A stretch of DNA of 6,738 nucleotides from an uncultured Bacilli bacterium (GTDB lineage: Bacteria; Bacillota_I; Bacilli_A; RF39; UBA660), in the NCBI GenBank assembly GCA_947628635.1, contig CANRAX010000061.1, forward strand, positions 1 to 6,738. The letters run 5' to 3'. A program made the translations under genes and the position numbers. The notes beneath the pieces are model-generated. The model was not told the origin of the DNA, did no database searches, and saw only the letters and a list, made by a program, of their open reading frames with translations. Below are positions 1 through 6,738 of this stretch, piece by piece (the stretch's first letter is position 1; the number at the start of each line of letters is the position of its first letter).

Positions 1-1310
1 CCACCACCCATTAATGGAAGTTTGTGACTTCCTAAAGAAGTAATAGATAAATCCAAGGCTTTTAAACAATGATTAAGTAATGTATCCTGCTTTTCTAAGT
101 AACTAAAAATAATTCCTTTCTCACCTTCATAGTCGCTTAATTTCTCACCAGTTATGTATGGCACTTCTTCGTTCAAAATTTCATAATCGTTAGTAACTTC
201 TATGTAATAACAAGTAGCATAAACTAACCATAAATAATCATCTTTAAATTTACTGCGAAGTCCAAAATGATTTTTTTCATGCCACCAATGAAGAACATCA
301 CCTTCTATAAATTGGTGTTTAGCATTAATTAAAATTTGATTTCTAGCAAATTCAGGTTTTATCAATGTAATATTCATATTATCCTGTAATTGATCTCTAT
401 ATCCAAAAGCTCCACTTACTTGATAATAACCAGCTCGAGCTAAAATTCTAGAAGAGATAGTTTGATATAAATACCAACCATTGACAACATAATCAAAACT
501 TTTATCAGGTGTACTTACTTCAACAGTTTTTAATGTTTTTTGCCAATTTTCCCTAACTAATTTTAACTCTTTCTTAACATTAGCAAAATTAGTATATTTA
601 GCCATCAATTCCAAATTTTCTTTATCGCTTTTACTACATCCTAAAACGAAAATAATATTTTTTTCTTCTTCTGGCTCAAAATCAACCTTAACTGACATAT
701 TTTTAGTTAAAGTTCTGTCACATGTAGCAGATATAATTTCTTCACTTGAAGACATAAACACATTTATATCACTATAATTGTTAATATAAACATTACGCAT
801 TTTTACATAATTATCATCTTTCATAAATTCAGTTAGAATATGCCTAGATGTTTTTTCTTCAAAATTACCAAATGTTGGATTAATCCAAAATTCTATTTCT
901 TGAGAATTCTTCTTTTTATGTTTATTAGTTAAATGCATTAAATAAATTTTAATATTATCTTCAACGGCTACAAATTCTGTAATTTCTTTTTTTAAGTCAA
1001 CTGTTTCATTTTCTAAAATTGTATAACCAAAGCCATGTGTACATTTTGTTGGATCAAAAAGTTTACCATTGAATTTAAAACCTTCACTTTTATCATTAAC
1101 AACCATTTCATTATTCCAAGAAGTTATTTTAAATTCTTGAGAATTATAAGCATATGTGTATCCACAACCATTATTAGTAACAATCGTACCAAAATTTTTA
1201 TTAGCTATAATATTAACCCATGGAGCTGGTGTATTGCGATTGTAGATGACATACTCCTTACCATTATTTTTAAAGCCACCAAATCCATTATCAAATATCA
1301 ATTTTTCTTT
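1..1310 (-). other. GH94 phosphorylase-type module, truncated at the window edge (from about residue 1795)
   Basis: In Brucella-type Cgs this module shortens glucan chains by phosphorolysis and so sets ring size. The beta-sandwich part shows NGFGGF at 1802-1807, TPAPWVNIIAN, and GYTYAYNSQE from G1844. The barrel part begins with SGAFGYRDQLQD, where D2100 and D2104 are the two Asp of the RDxxQD block that holds the GH94 proton donor. It continues with HWWHE (2135-2139) and KDDYLWLVYA (D2151-D2152). The reading stops at LPLMGGG (residue 2230), exactly where the family continues with DWNDG. The phosphate-binding and remaining active-site residues are therefore outside the window, and its activity cannot be judged here. 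Confidence 0.85.
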
Positions 1311-4300
1311 TGGTAAAGAAAGCGTCTTTTCACTACTATATGTTGGATAATCGCTGATAGTATTATTTTTTTGTAAATTCTCTACGGCTTCTTTTAAAGT
1401 AATGTGATTTTCAACTACAAAATGTAATCTTGGTACCATAGCAAATAAACTTTTATCATCTTTTGTTAAATCATCATTATTAATTACAGTAATAGATCCT
1501 GGAGTATGATAAAAGCTATTCAAAGTATACATACGGTACATTTCATCATCAATTTGTTTTTTTATCATTTTTTGATAACGACCTGTTTCACTGTTAATAA
1601 TAACAATATCAACAAAAATAGAATTATTTTTGTAATACTCAAACGCTTTTAAGATGTCCATAACAAAACCTATGTCTGAAATATCATTTATTTCTGTTAA
1701 AACAATTGGACGATCACCACTAATACCAAATTTCCATAATCCTTCTTGGGTTAATGCGTTTTGTCTTAATAAATCCATGCGTTCTTTTGTAACAGAAATT
1801 TTTGTAGTTTGATATAAGTAATTTAACATAATGTTAAAAGTACGCATTTTTTCACCAGTTAGGTTCATATTTTTAGTATTAATAATATTCATTAGAGGAG
1901 CTACTTTAAAAGCTTTTTCTAATTCATAATCATTATTATAAGCTGTTAAAATACTATTAATTTGTTCTCTGCTACGACCAAATCCTACTAATAAATAAAT
2001 AATTTTTTCACTGTTAGCTGGAATTGTTACATGATTACGTAATGAAATTATAGGATCTAAGTTATCGCCACAATAATTAGATAATTCTTGATCAAGGGCA
2101 ATTGCATTACTTAAATTATTATTACGACCAATAAAGTTACTTCTTTCTGTTTCGTAAGAAAATTCTCCATCAGGATTATCAATAATTAATTTATTTACCA
2201 TATAACTATTAATTTTATTATCTTTACGACTTTTTCTTTTTACTATTAAAGCATTATTTTTGGTATCATAGAAAGACGTTATGAACATATTATTAAATGT
2301 TTTATGACTAACATCATCCATATTTTCACAAAGAATAGGCTCAGTATAAGTAGTTATTTCTAATTCTTTTGAAACATCAGAAATATTTTTTAATGTAATT
2401 TTTCTTATTTCTGCATGATGATTTCTTGTAACAACAATTTCTGTTTTTGTTGTAATTGTCCCATCTGTTCTTAAAAATTTTATTTTATCTGAGGCAAAAA
2501 CCACTTCATATTTATCAGGTTTTATATTCATAGGAGCAAAAGTATTACTCCAAGTATATTTAGTTTTTAAATCTTTTAAAATTACAAAAATACCATAATC
2601 TTGTTCTGTTACTTTACGATATCTATTTAGTTGTAAAGTACGGTAACGAGAGAAACTATTTCCTCGATCATTCATTAACAAAGCATATTTTTTATTTGAT
2701 AAAACTGATACTTCTGGCATATAAGATATATAGTTGAAAGCTCTTATGTCATTTTCAATTTTCTCTTTATTATAATCATACTTTTTATAATTAGCCATTT
2801 TTAAATCAATCGCTGTTTTAATTTGAACTTTTTCTTTTAAAAGTATATCAAAAGTTCGAACATTGACATTTTCATGAAAATAATTTTTGATAGCATTTTT
2901 CTTTAAATAATTTACTAAACCAGCTAAAATCATTCCTTGATGATGAGCAAAATAGGCTTTTACTACTTCTTTATTATCATAGTCATATGATTCATATAGA
3001 CCATATTTATCATACATTTTTAAATTTTTAAATTTTTCGACATTAGCATAGACATCATTTGGGAAAAGTTCTAAGGCCATAAGAGAAGCATATGGGGCTA
3101 AAACAATACGATTTTCTTTATCTTCTTTGGCTTTTAAATGAGGGGTTGAAAAAGCTTTATATTTATAATTTAGAGAGTTATCTAATTCTGCATAAGCCGA
3201 TTCACTAATTCCCCAAGGAAGCTTTGTGTTAATGCTATTAATATAATCTTTTTGACAAAAATAGGCAAAGCGATATGATTCATCGAATAAAGTATTTGGG
3301 TAATTTCTTAGAAATAATAAGGGCATAAAATATTCAAAAGACGTTCCACTCCAAGAAATTAATCCTTTATGCTTTTTATAAATTGTAAGAGATTTATCTA
3401 ATGAAAACCAGTGTTTATTTGGAACATCACCAAGCATAATAGCAACAAAAGATGTAAGGCGTGATTCACTTGCAAATTTATTATAATTATATGGTGATAA
3501 ATGACCTTCGTTTTCATCATAGCCAATACTAAAGACATCTTTTTTAGTATAAAGTTTTTTAAAATTAGTATTATTAATTAATTTATCACAATCTTTTACT
3601 AAGTCATTTTGCTCTAATTTGCTTAAAAACTCTCTGACTGTTATTAAGCAAGCTGTAAAGTTACCTGAATCAACGGTAGAAACAAAAGCTGGTAGCATGA
3701 TCCTTTTAGTTTTAATATCATACCAATTATATAAATGACCATGCCATTTTTCTAAAGACTCTACACTATTTAAAATATTTTTTATTAATGAAATAGCTTC
3801 ATTTTCTGATATAATTTCTAATTCATAAGCACTAACTATACTTGTTAGAGAAAAACCAATAGCCGTAGGTGAAGTACGTAAATCAAGTTTTTGTTCTCTA
3901 TTTTCTTGATAGTTATCAGGAATTAAATAGTTATATTCTTCTTTTAAATTTTCAGCAAAATAATTCCATGTTCTTTTGGCTAAATCATTTAAAACATCAA
4001 GTTTTTTCTCTTTTAATTCTGGTTCACTATTATCAATTGTTTTACTGACATACCATAAAAGAAAAGGTGCTGATAAAAAGATTATCCCTAAAACAATAGC
4101 TGCTACATTTTCAAAATAAATACCTAGGGCAAAAAGAATTATAGTAAAAACAATATTGATAAGGAAATTTTTAAGATAGTTTTTTAAGTTTCCTTCAACA
4201 GTTTTTAAAGCATCTTCTGCTGTTATCCAATTAAGTAAATTTCTATGACTTATAAATAATCTGTATAAAGTTCTAAAGAAAGCATCCATATAAAGTTTGG

Positions 4301-6692
4301 TGTAAAAAGGAAGAGTTGCTAAAACGATATAAGATCGTAAAAAAATACTTTTTCCACCATGATATAGATTTTTATAATAAAGAACATTAAATTCTTTTTT
4401 ATTACGATATTTCTTACCATATAAGAAAAATAAAATAGGTAAAGCAATTTCTAATAGAACAAAAGCTAACCAAATAATAGGGTATCTAGTAAAAAATATA
4501 GCACAGATTAAAGTAATTAATAAAGTTGTTGGTAAAAACATACGAATAATGTTATCTAAGATTTTATATTTGCCTAATATATTAACAGGATTTTTTACTT
4601 GATGATTATTTTTATTTTTTACTTTAGGAAGTAACCAGCCAATTATTTGTGTATCTCCTCTAGCCCAACGATGTTGGCGAGTTATATCAATTAGGAATTT
4701 AGATGGAAAATCATCAATTAATTCAATATCTGATACATAACCACAGCGAAGATAATTACCTTCAAGTAAATCGTGTGATAGAATAAGATTTTCTGGAAAA
4801 GCGTTGCTTAAAACTTTATCAAATATTTCCAAATCATAAATACCTTTTCCAACAAAACTTCCTTCATTAAAGGCGTCTTGATAAACATTAGGAACAATGG
4901 CTGAATAAGTATCAAAACCACCAATGCCAGCAAATATTTGACTATAAAGGCTTTTATTTGTTGCTTCTATATCAACACTAACACGTGGTTGCATAATTCC
5001 ATAACCTTTTATAACTTTATTTTGTTTTTTATTTAGAATAGGCTTATTTAAAGGATGTGCCATAGCACCAACTAAATTTAATGCTGAATTTAAAACTAAT
5101 TTTGTATCAGTATCTAAAGTTATAACATATTTAATATTTAAATTATTATGATGAAGCATATTAACATTAAAATATTTTGTTTCATCAACATATTCTCCTA
5201 AAAGAATTTTATTAAAATGTAAAAGGGCTCCTCTTTTACGTTCATAACCTAAAAAGGTTCCTTCTTTTTCATTCCAAACTCTTTTACGGTATAAGAAATA
5301 AAAAAGATCTTTATTATATTTTTTATTAAGCTCCTCGGCACATTTTTGACCATATTCACTTAATTGTTCATCATAATCTTCTATTTGATTTTCACTTGCT
5401 TTAGCATCACCTAATAAAGAAAAGTATAAGTTATTACTTTTATTTATTAAATAAAACGTCTCTAAAGTATCAAACATATCTTTTATTTTTTCTTTAGTAC
5501 TAATTATAGTTGGTATAACAACCATAGTTTTTGACTCTTCTGGTATACCTTTGGAATAATCTAGTTTAGGTAAAAGGGTTGTAGGAACAAATTTAATTAT
5601 GATTTGATTAACTATTTGATTCAATAGTTGATTAATTGGAATTAATAAAATCAAAAAACCTACAATATGCCATTTAATAAAATAATTAGATAAAACAAAA
5701 GCTAAGATAATTGTCAAAATTAAGTTAATAGCAATATAGATAATGGCATTAAAAGTTTTATCTTTTCTTTTAAATAAAGAAAAACCAATATGATAATCTT
5801 CATTGTTCTTATTTTTTTCTAATAATTTTTCTAAATAAGATAATTCACTAGTATGATTCTTTTTAGCAAGATGAACTAACTGTCTACGATATAATTCTTT
5901 GGAATCATCCGTCATATTTTTATAAACTTCATCTTCTAAAAGGAGTTTTTCAACACGAGATATCTTTTCATACATATCTTCATCATAATATTCAAATATT
6001 TCTCGGATATCACCAAAGATATTAGATATTAATATATCATTATCAATCTTTTTTTGATATTCGTCATTAATTAAGTCTTTAAGACTAATATTTTTACTTT
6101 CTAAAGTTTCATTTAATTCTTTAAAGATAATATTTTTATTTTCATTTTGATTTAATTGGTTGTTTAATTCAAATATCATATAATTATCATTTAAATTATG
6201 ATAATTTTGTATATTAAAATCTTTTAATTCTAACATTTCATTAGGATTACTTTTGATAATTTTAGAAATATTATCTTTGATAGTTAATTTATTTTGTTCT
6301 TCTATGCATAGGTGTCTTAGCCTTTCTGTATAGATAAAGACAAGTATTGTTTTCATAATACTTATTTCTTGATAAGTAAAAGTTGTTTTAGTTGTCTTTT
6401 GATATTTTTTTAACTCATTTATTAAGGATTTATAATTAATATTATAATTGTATTTAATTACTATTTCTTTTAGACAATTAAAAATTTTATTTATTGTTTT
6501 TTTTACTTTTTTTAGTTCATATTTATTATTAGTAATATCTGTTTTATGTTCAACTAAAAGATAAAAGTTATCAATTAACCATTCATTAGTAATTCCTACA
6601 TATTCTAATTTCTTAGTTTTATTAACAAGAATATTATAGTAAGAATTTATATAATTAAAGTCATCGTAAAAGTTTTTTAGTAATTTTATCAT
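1..6692 (-). CDS. Cyclic beta-1,2-glucan synthase (NdvB/Cgs-like; GT84-GH189-GH94), 3' end missing
   Basis: This is a membrane enzyme predicted to polymerise glucose from UDP-glucose into beta-1,2-glucan and close it into rings. The visible part is 2,230 residues with no in-frame stop; family members are usually about 2,700-2,900 residues, so several hundred C-terminal residues lie off the left edge. The start is the ATG at 6692-6690: an AGGAGT lies 8 bases upstream and an in-frame TAG (6707-6705) blocks any longer version. Order of parts: N-terminal region with EWLIDN (residues 37-42) and VYKNMTDDSKELYR (256-269), both typical of NdvB; membrane segments near 316-338 and 342-358; GT84 core; membrane segments near 719-738, 739-757, 844-860 and 863-882; GH189 domain; two GH94-type beta-sandwiches; start of the GH94 catalytic barrel. 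All tryptophans are TGG. The family call rests on many conserved blocks recognised by eye and is strong. Whether the product is cyclic or linear in this organism is inference. Databases often label such proteins 'GH36-type glycosyl hydrolase domain' or 'glucoamylase family protein'. Confidence 0.93.
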   Translation of the reverse strand, partial: MIKLLKNFYDDFNYINSYYNILVNKTKKLEYVGITNEWLIDNFYLLVEHKTDITNNKYELKKVKKTINKIFNCLKEIVIKYNYNINYKSLINELKKYQKTTKTTFTYQEISIMKTILVFIYTERLRHLCIEEQNKLTIKDNISKIIKSNPNEMLELKDFNIQNYHNLNDNYMIFELNNQLNQNENKNIIFKELNETLESKNISLKDLINDEYQKKIDNDILISNIFGDIREIFEYYDEDMYEKISRVEKLLLEDEVYKNMTDDSKELYRRQLVHLAKKNHTSELSYLEKLLEKNKNNEDYHIGFSLFKRKDKTFNAIIYIAINLILTIILAFVLSNYFIKWHIVGFLILLIPINQLLNQIVNQIIIKFVPTTLLPKLDYSKGIPEESKTMVVIPTIISTKEKIKDMFDTLETFYLINKSNNLYFSLLGDAKASENQIEDYDEQLSEYGQKCAEELNKKYNKDLFYFLYRKRVWNEKEGTFLGYERKRGALLHFNKILLGEYVDETKYFNVNMLHHNNLNIKYVITLDTDTKLVLNSALNLVGAMAHPLNKPILNKKQNKVIKGYGIMQPRVSVDIEATNKSLYSQIFAGIGGFDTYSAIVPNVYQDAFNEGSFVGKGIYDLEIFDKVLSNAFPENLILSHDLLEGNYLRCGYVSDIELIDDFPSKFLIDITRQHRWARGDTQIIGWLLPKVKNKNNHQVKNPVNILGKYKILDNIIRMFLPTTLLITLICAIFFTRYPIIWLAFVLLEIALPILFFLYGKKYRNKKEFNVLYYKNLYHGGKSIFLRSYIVLATLPFYTKLYMDAFFRTLYRLFISHRNLLNWITAEDALKTVEGNLKNYLKNFLINIVFTIILFALGIYFENVAAIVLGIIFLSAPFLLWYVSKTIDNSEPELKEKKLDVLNDLAKRTWNYFAENLKEEYNYLIPDNYQENREQKLDLRTSPTAIGFSLTSIVSAYELEIISENEAISLIKNILNSVESLEKWHGHLYNWYDIKTKRIMLPAFVSTVDSGNFTACLITVREFLSKLEQNDLVKDCDKLINNTNFKKLYTKKDVFSIGYDENEGHLSPYNYNKFASESRLTSFVAIMLGDVPNKHWFSLDKSLTIYKKHKGLISWSGTSFEYFMPLLFLRNYPNTLFDESYRFAYFCQKDYINSINTKLPWGISESAYAELDNSLNYKYKAFSTPHLKAKEDKENRIVLAPYASLMALELFPNDVYANVEKFKNLKMYDKYGLYESYDYDNKEVVKAYFAHHQGMILAGLVNYLKKNAIKNYFHENVNVRTFDILLKEKVQIKTAIDLKMANYKKYDYNKEKIENDIRAFNYISYMPEVSVLSNKKYALLMNDRGNSFSRYRTLQLNRYRKVTEQDYGIFVILKDLKTKYTWSNTFAPMNIKPDKYEVVFASDKIKFLRTDGTITTKTEIVVTRNHHAEIRKITLKNISDVSKELEITTYTEPILCENMDDVSHKTFNNMFITSFYDTKNNALIVKRKSRKDNKINSYMVNKLIIDNPDGEFSYETERSNFIGRNNNLSNAIALDQELSNYCGDNLDPIISLRNHVTIPANSEKIIYLLVGFGRSREQINSILTAYNNDYELEKAFKVAPLMNIINTKNMNLTGEKMRTFNIMLNYLYQTTKISVTKERMDLLRQNALTQEGLWKFGISGDRPIVLTEINDISDIGFVMDILKAFEYYKNNSIFVDIVIINSETGRYQKMIKKQIDDEMYRMYTLNSFYHTPGSITVINNDDLTKDDKSLFAMVPRLHFVVENHITLKEAVENLQKNNTISDYPTYSSEKTLSLPKEKLIFDNGFGGFKNNGKEYVIYNRNTPAPWVNIIANKNFGTIVTNNGCGYTYAYNSQEFKITSWNNEMVVNDKSEGFKFNGKLFDPTKCTHGFGYTILENETVDLKKEITEFVAVEDNIKIYLMHLTNKHKKKNSQEIEFWINPTFGNFEEKTSRHILTEFMKDDNYVKMRNVYINNYSDINVFMSSSEEIISATCDRTLTKNMSVKVDFEPEEEKNIIFVLGCSKSDKENLELMAKYTNFANVKKELKLVRENWQKTLKTVEVSTPDKSFDYVVNGWYLYQTISSRILARAGYYQVSGAFGYRDQLQDNMNITLIKPEFARNQILINAKHQFIEGDVLHWWHEKNHFGLRSKFKDDYLWLVYATCYYIEVTNDYEILNEEVPYITGEKLSDYEGEKGIIFSYLEKQDTLLNHCLKALDLSITSLGSHKLPLMGG
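1893..2720 (-). other. First GH94-like beta-sandwich module (about residues 1325-1600)
   Basis: This stretch matches the first carbohydrate-binding-like beta-sandwich that NdvB proteins carry ahead of their true GH94 module. Visible blocks are VLSNKKY (about 1330-1336), MNDRGNSFSRYR around D1342, KYEVVFASDKIKF, TKTEIVVTRNHHAEIRKITL, YETERSNFIGR and LDPIISLRNHV. It has no catalytic barrel of its own and is followed by a mostly helical linker (about 1600-1790) that contains the family block FGISGDRPIVL around D1660. Its job is probably structural or glucan-binding; that role is inferred, not visible in the sequence. Confidence 0.75.
2793..3995 (-). other. GH189 cyclisation domain of the synthase (about residues 900-1300)
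   Basis: This part is expected to cut the beta-1,2-glucan chain and rejoin it on itself, making the ring by an anomer-retaining transglycosylation. Older profiles label it 'glycoamylase-like'. The conserved blocks are easy to see: RTSPTAIG from R939, STVDSGN at 1005-1011, GYDENEGHLSPY around E1062, FASESRL with E1076, SWSGTSFEYFMP with E1120, PWGISESAY with E1164, YESYDY with E1234, and YFAHHQGM with H1250-H1251-Q1252. From memory of work on the Thermoanaerobacter italicus enzyme, the Glu residues in the ASES and GISES blocks are the likely catalytic pair. Both are present here, 88 residues apart, so the domain looks active. The exact domain borders are approximate. Confidence 0.85.
4623..5540 (-). 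other. GT84 glycosyltransferase core of the synthase (about residues 385-690)
   Basis: This part transfers glucose from UDP-glucose to a growing beta-1,2-linked chain on the cytoplasmic face of the membrane. Visible motifs in order: MVVIPT at 390-395 (first strand of a GT-A fold); DTDTKL starting at D527, the DxD metal and nucleotide-sugar site (D527 and D529); YGIMQPR with Q568-R570; a GGFDTYS / GKGIYD block; SHDLLEG with D641 and E644, the likely catalytic-base region; and QHRWARGD at 673-680, the family form of the Q-x-x-R-W processive glycosyltransferase motif. Nothing essential appears to be missing. The core sits between a two-helix membrane hairpin (about 316-358) and four more membrane segments (about 719-882), giving six in total. 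That agrees with the topology known for bacterial Cgs proteins, with catalytic parts in the cytoplasm. Confidence 0.9.
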
Positions 6693-6700
6693 AATTATAC

Positions 6701-6706
6701 ACTCCT
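6701..6706 (-). promoter_or_regulatory. Shine-Dalgarno site of the synthase gene
   Basis: On the minus strand this reads AGGAGT, 8 bases before the ATG at 6692-6690. It is a strong match to the anti-Shine-Dalgarno core at normal spacing and decides the start. It overlaps the in-frame TAG at 6707-6705, so no longer N-terminus is possible. Confidence 0.85.
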
Positions 6707-6712
6707 AAGAAA

Positions 6713-6721
6713 AGTATATCA
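6713..6721 (-). promoter_or_regulatory. Possible extended -10 promoter element
   Basis: On the minus strand this reads TGATATACT, a TGn extension followed by TATACT (5 of 6 to TATAAT). A start about 7 bases downstream would fall near 6706, at the first base of the Shine-Dalgarno, leaving a leader of only about 14 bases. The overlapping TATGAT (6723-6718) is an alternative -10. A -35 box would lie at or beyond the right edge and cannot be checked. In such AT-rich sequence a chance match is quite possible, and the gene could instead be transcribed from further upstream. Confidence 0.3.
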
Positions 6722-6738
6722 TAAAATATTAGTTATTC

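Larger units (their letters stand above)
6693..6738. other. Upstream non-coding segment at the right edge
   Basis: This is the only part of the window outside the synthase gene. On the minus strand it holds TAA stops (in GAATAAC and CTAATAT), the possible -10 element, a five-codon ATG-to-TAG mini-ORF (6722-6705) and the ribosome binding site. It is too short to tell whether a gene precedes the synthase in an operon. Confidence 0.6.

Noticed and set aside
1035..1316. 93-codon open frame on the plus strand
   Set aside because: It lies entirely antisense to the strongly conserved GH94 beta-sandwich coding sequence (NGFGGF, TPAPWVN, GYTYAYN). Its Ile/Phe/Thr/Ser-rich translation resembles no family I recognise and looks like the shadow of AT-rich coding sequence.
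3017..3037. Short direct repeat of TTTTTAAA units
   Set aside because: It encodes the Lys/Phe/Asn/Leu-rich stretch KFKNLK of the GH189 domain. Low-complexity codons in an AT-rich gene explain it.
6182..6206. Inverted repeat with 9-base arms (AATTATCAT / ATGATAATT) and a 7-base loop, terminator-like in shape
   Set aside because: It lies inside the coding sequence and encodes an Asn/Tyr/His/Asp run of the N-terminal region. The arms are almost pure A/T and there is no reason for a terminator here; repeated AAT, TAT, CAT and GAT codons explain it.
1..6692. Possibility that the long open frame hides a frameshift or is two genes
   Set aside because: Conserved blocks from residue 37 to residue 2230 follow each other in one frame and in the family order. 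The codon phase counted from the ATG also agrees with the phase of the last motif, leaving two bases at the left edge.
1..6738. Search for CRISPR repeats, tRNA or rRNA genes, insertion-sequence ends and attachment sites
   Set aside because: None seen. The window is filled by one coding sequence, apart from 46 bases at the right edge.

Overview
The window is essentially one very large, AT-rich gene read on the minus strand. It starts with an ATG at 6692-6690, behind a good Shine-Dalgarno sequence, and stays open for 2,230 codons until it runs off the left edge at base 1. The translation reads as a cyclic beta-1,2-glucan synthase of the NdvB/ChvB/Cgs type. It has a conserved N-terminal region, a membrane-embedded GT84 glycosyltransferase, a GH189-type cyclisation (transglycosylase) domain, and then a beta-sandwich module and a GH94 phosphorylase-type module. 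The 3' end is missing: the reading stops inside the GH94 catalytic domain, just before the expected DWND block.

Layout, in gene order: N-terminal conserved region (residues 1 to about 310, bases 6692-5765); first hairpin of two membrane segments (about 316-358); GT84 catalytic core (about 385-690) with its DxD and QHRWARG motifs; four more membrane segments (about 719-757 and 844-882); GH189 domain (about 900-1300); first GH94-like beta-sandwich (about 1325-1600); linker (about 1600-1790); second beta-sandwich plus start of the GH94 alpha-barrel (about 1795-2230, cut). Bases 6693-6738 are the only non-coding sequence. They carry the ribosome binding site, a possible extended -10 promoter and a five-codon mini-ORF.

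By family knowledge the parts work as one machine. GT84 builds a linear beta-1,2-glucan from UDP-glucose at the inner face of the membrane, GH189 closes the chain into a ring by transglycosylation, and the GH94 part trims chains by phosphorolysis and so sets ring size.

Organism: the base composition is strongly AT-rich (roughly a quarter G+C by eye), the codons are A/T-ending, and the ribosome binding site is AGGAG-type. About two dozen tryptophans are all TGG, with no in-frame TGA. This suggests a low-G+C Firmicute or Mollicute-like lineage that uses the standard bacterial code (for example Erysipelotrichales, RF39-like or Acholeplasma-like) rather than Mycoplasma or Spiroplasma. The assignment is an inference from composition only. 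I see no second gene, RNA gene, mobile element or CRISPR array.
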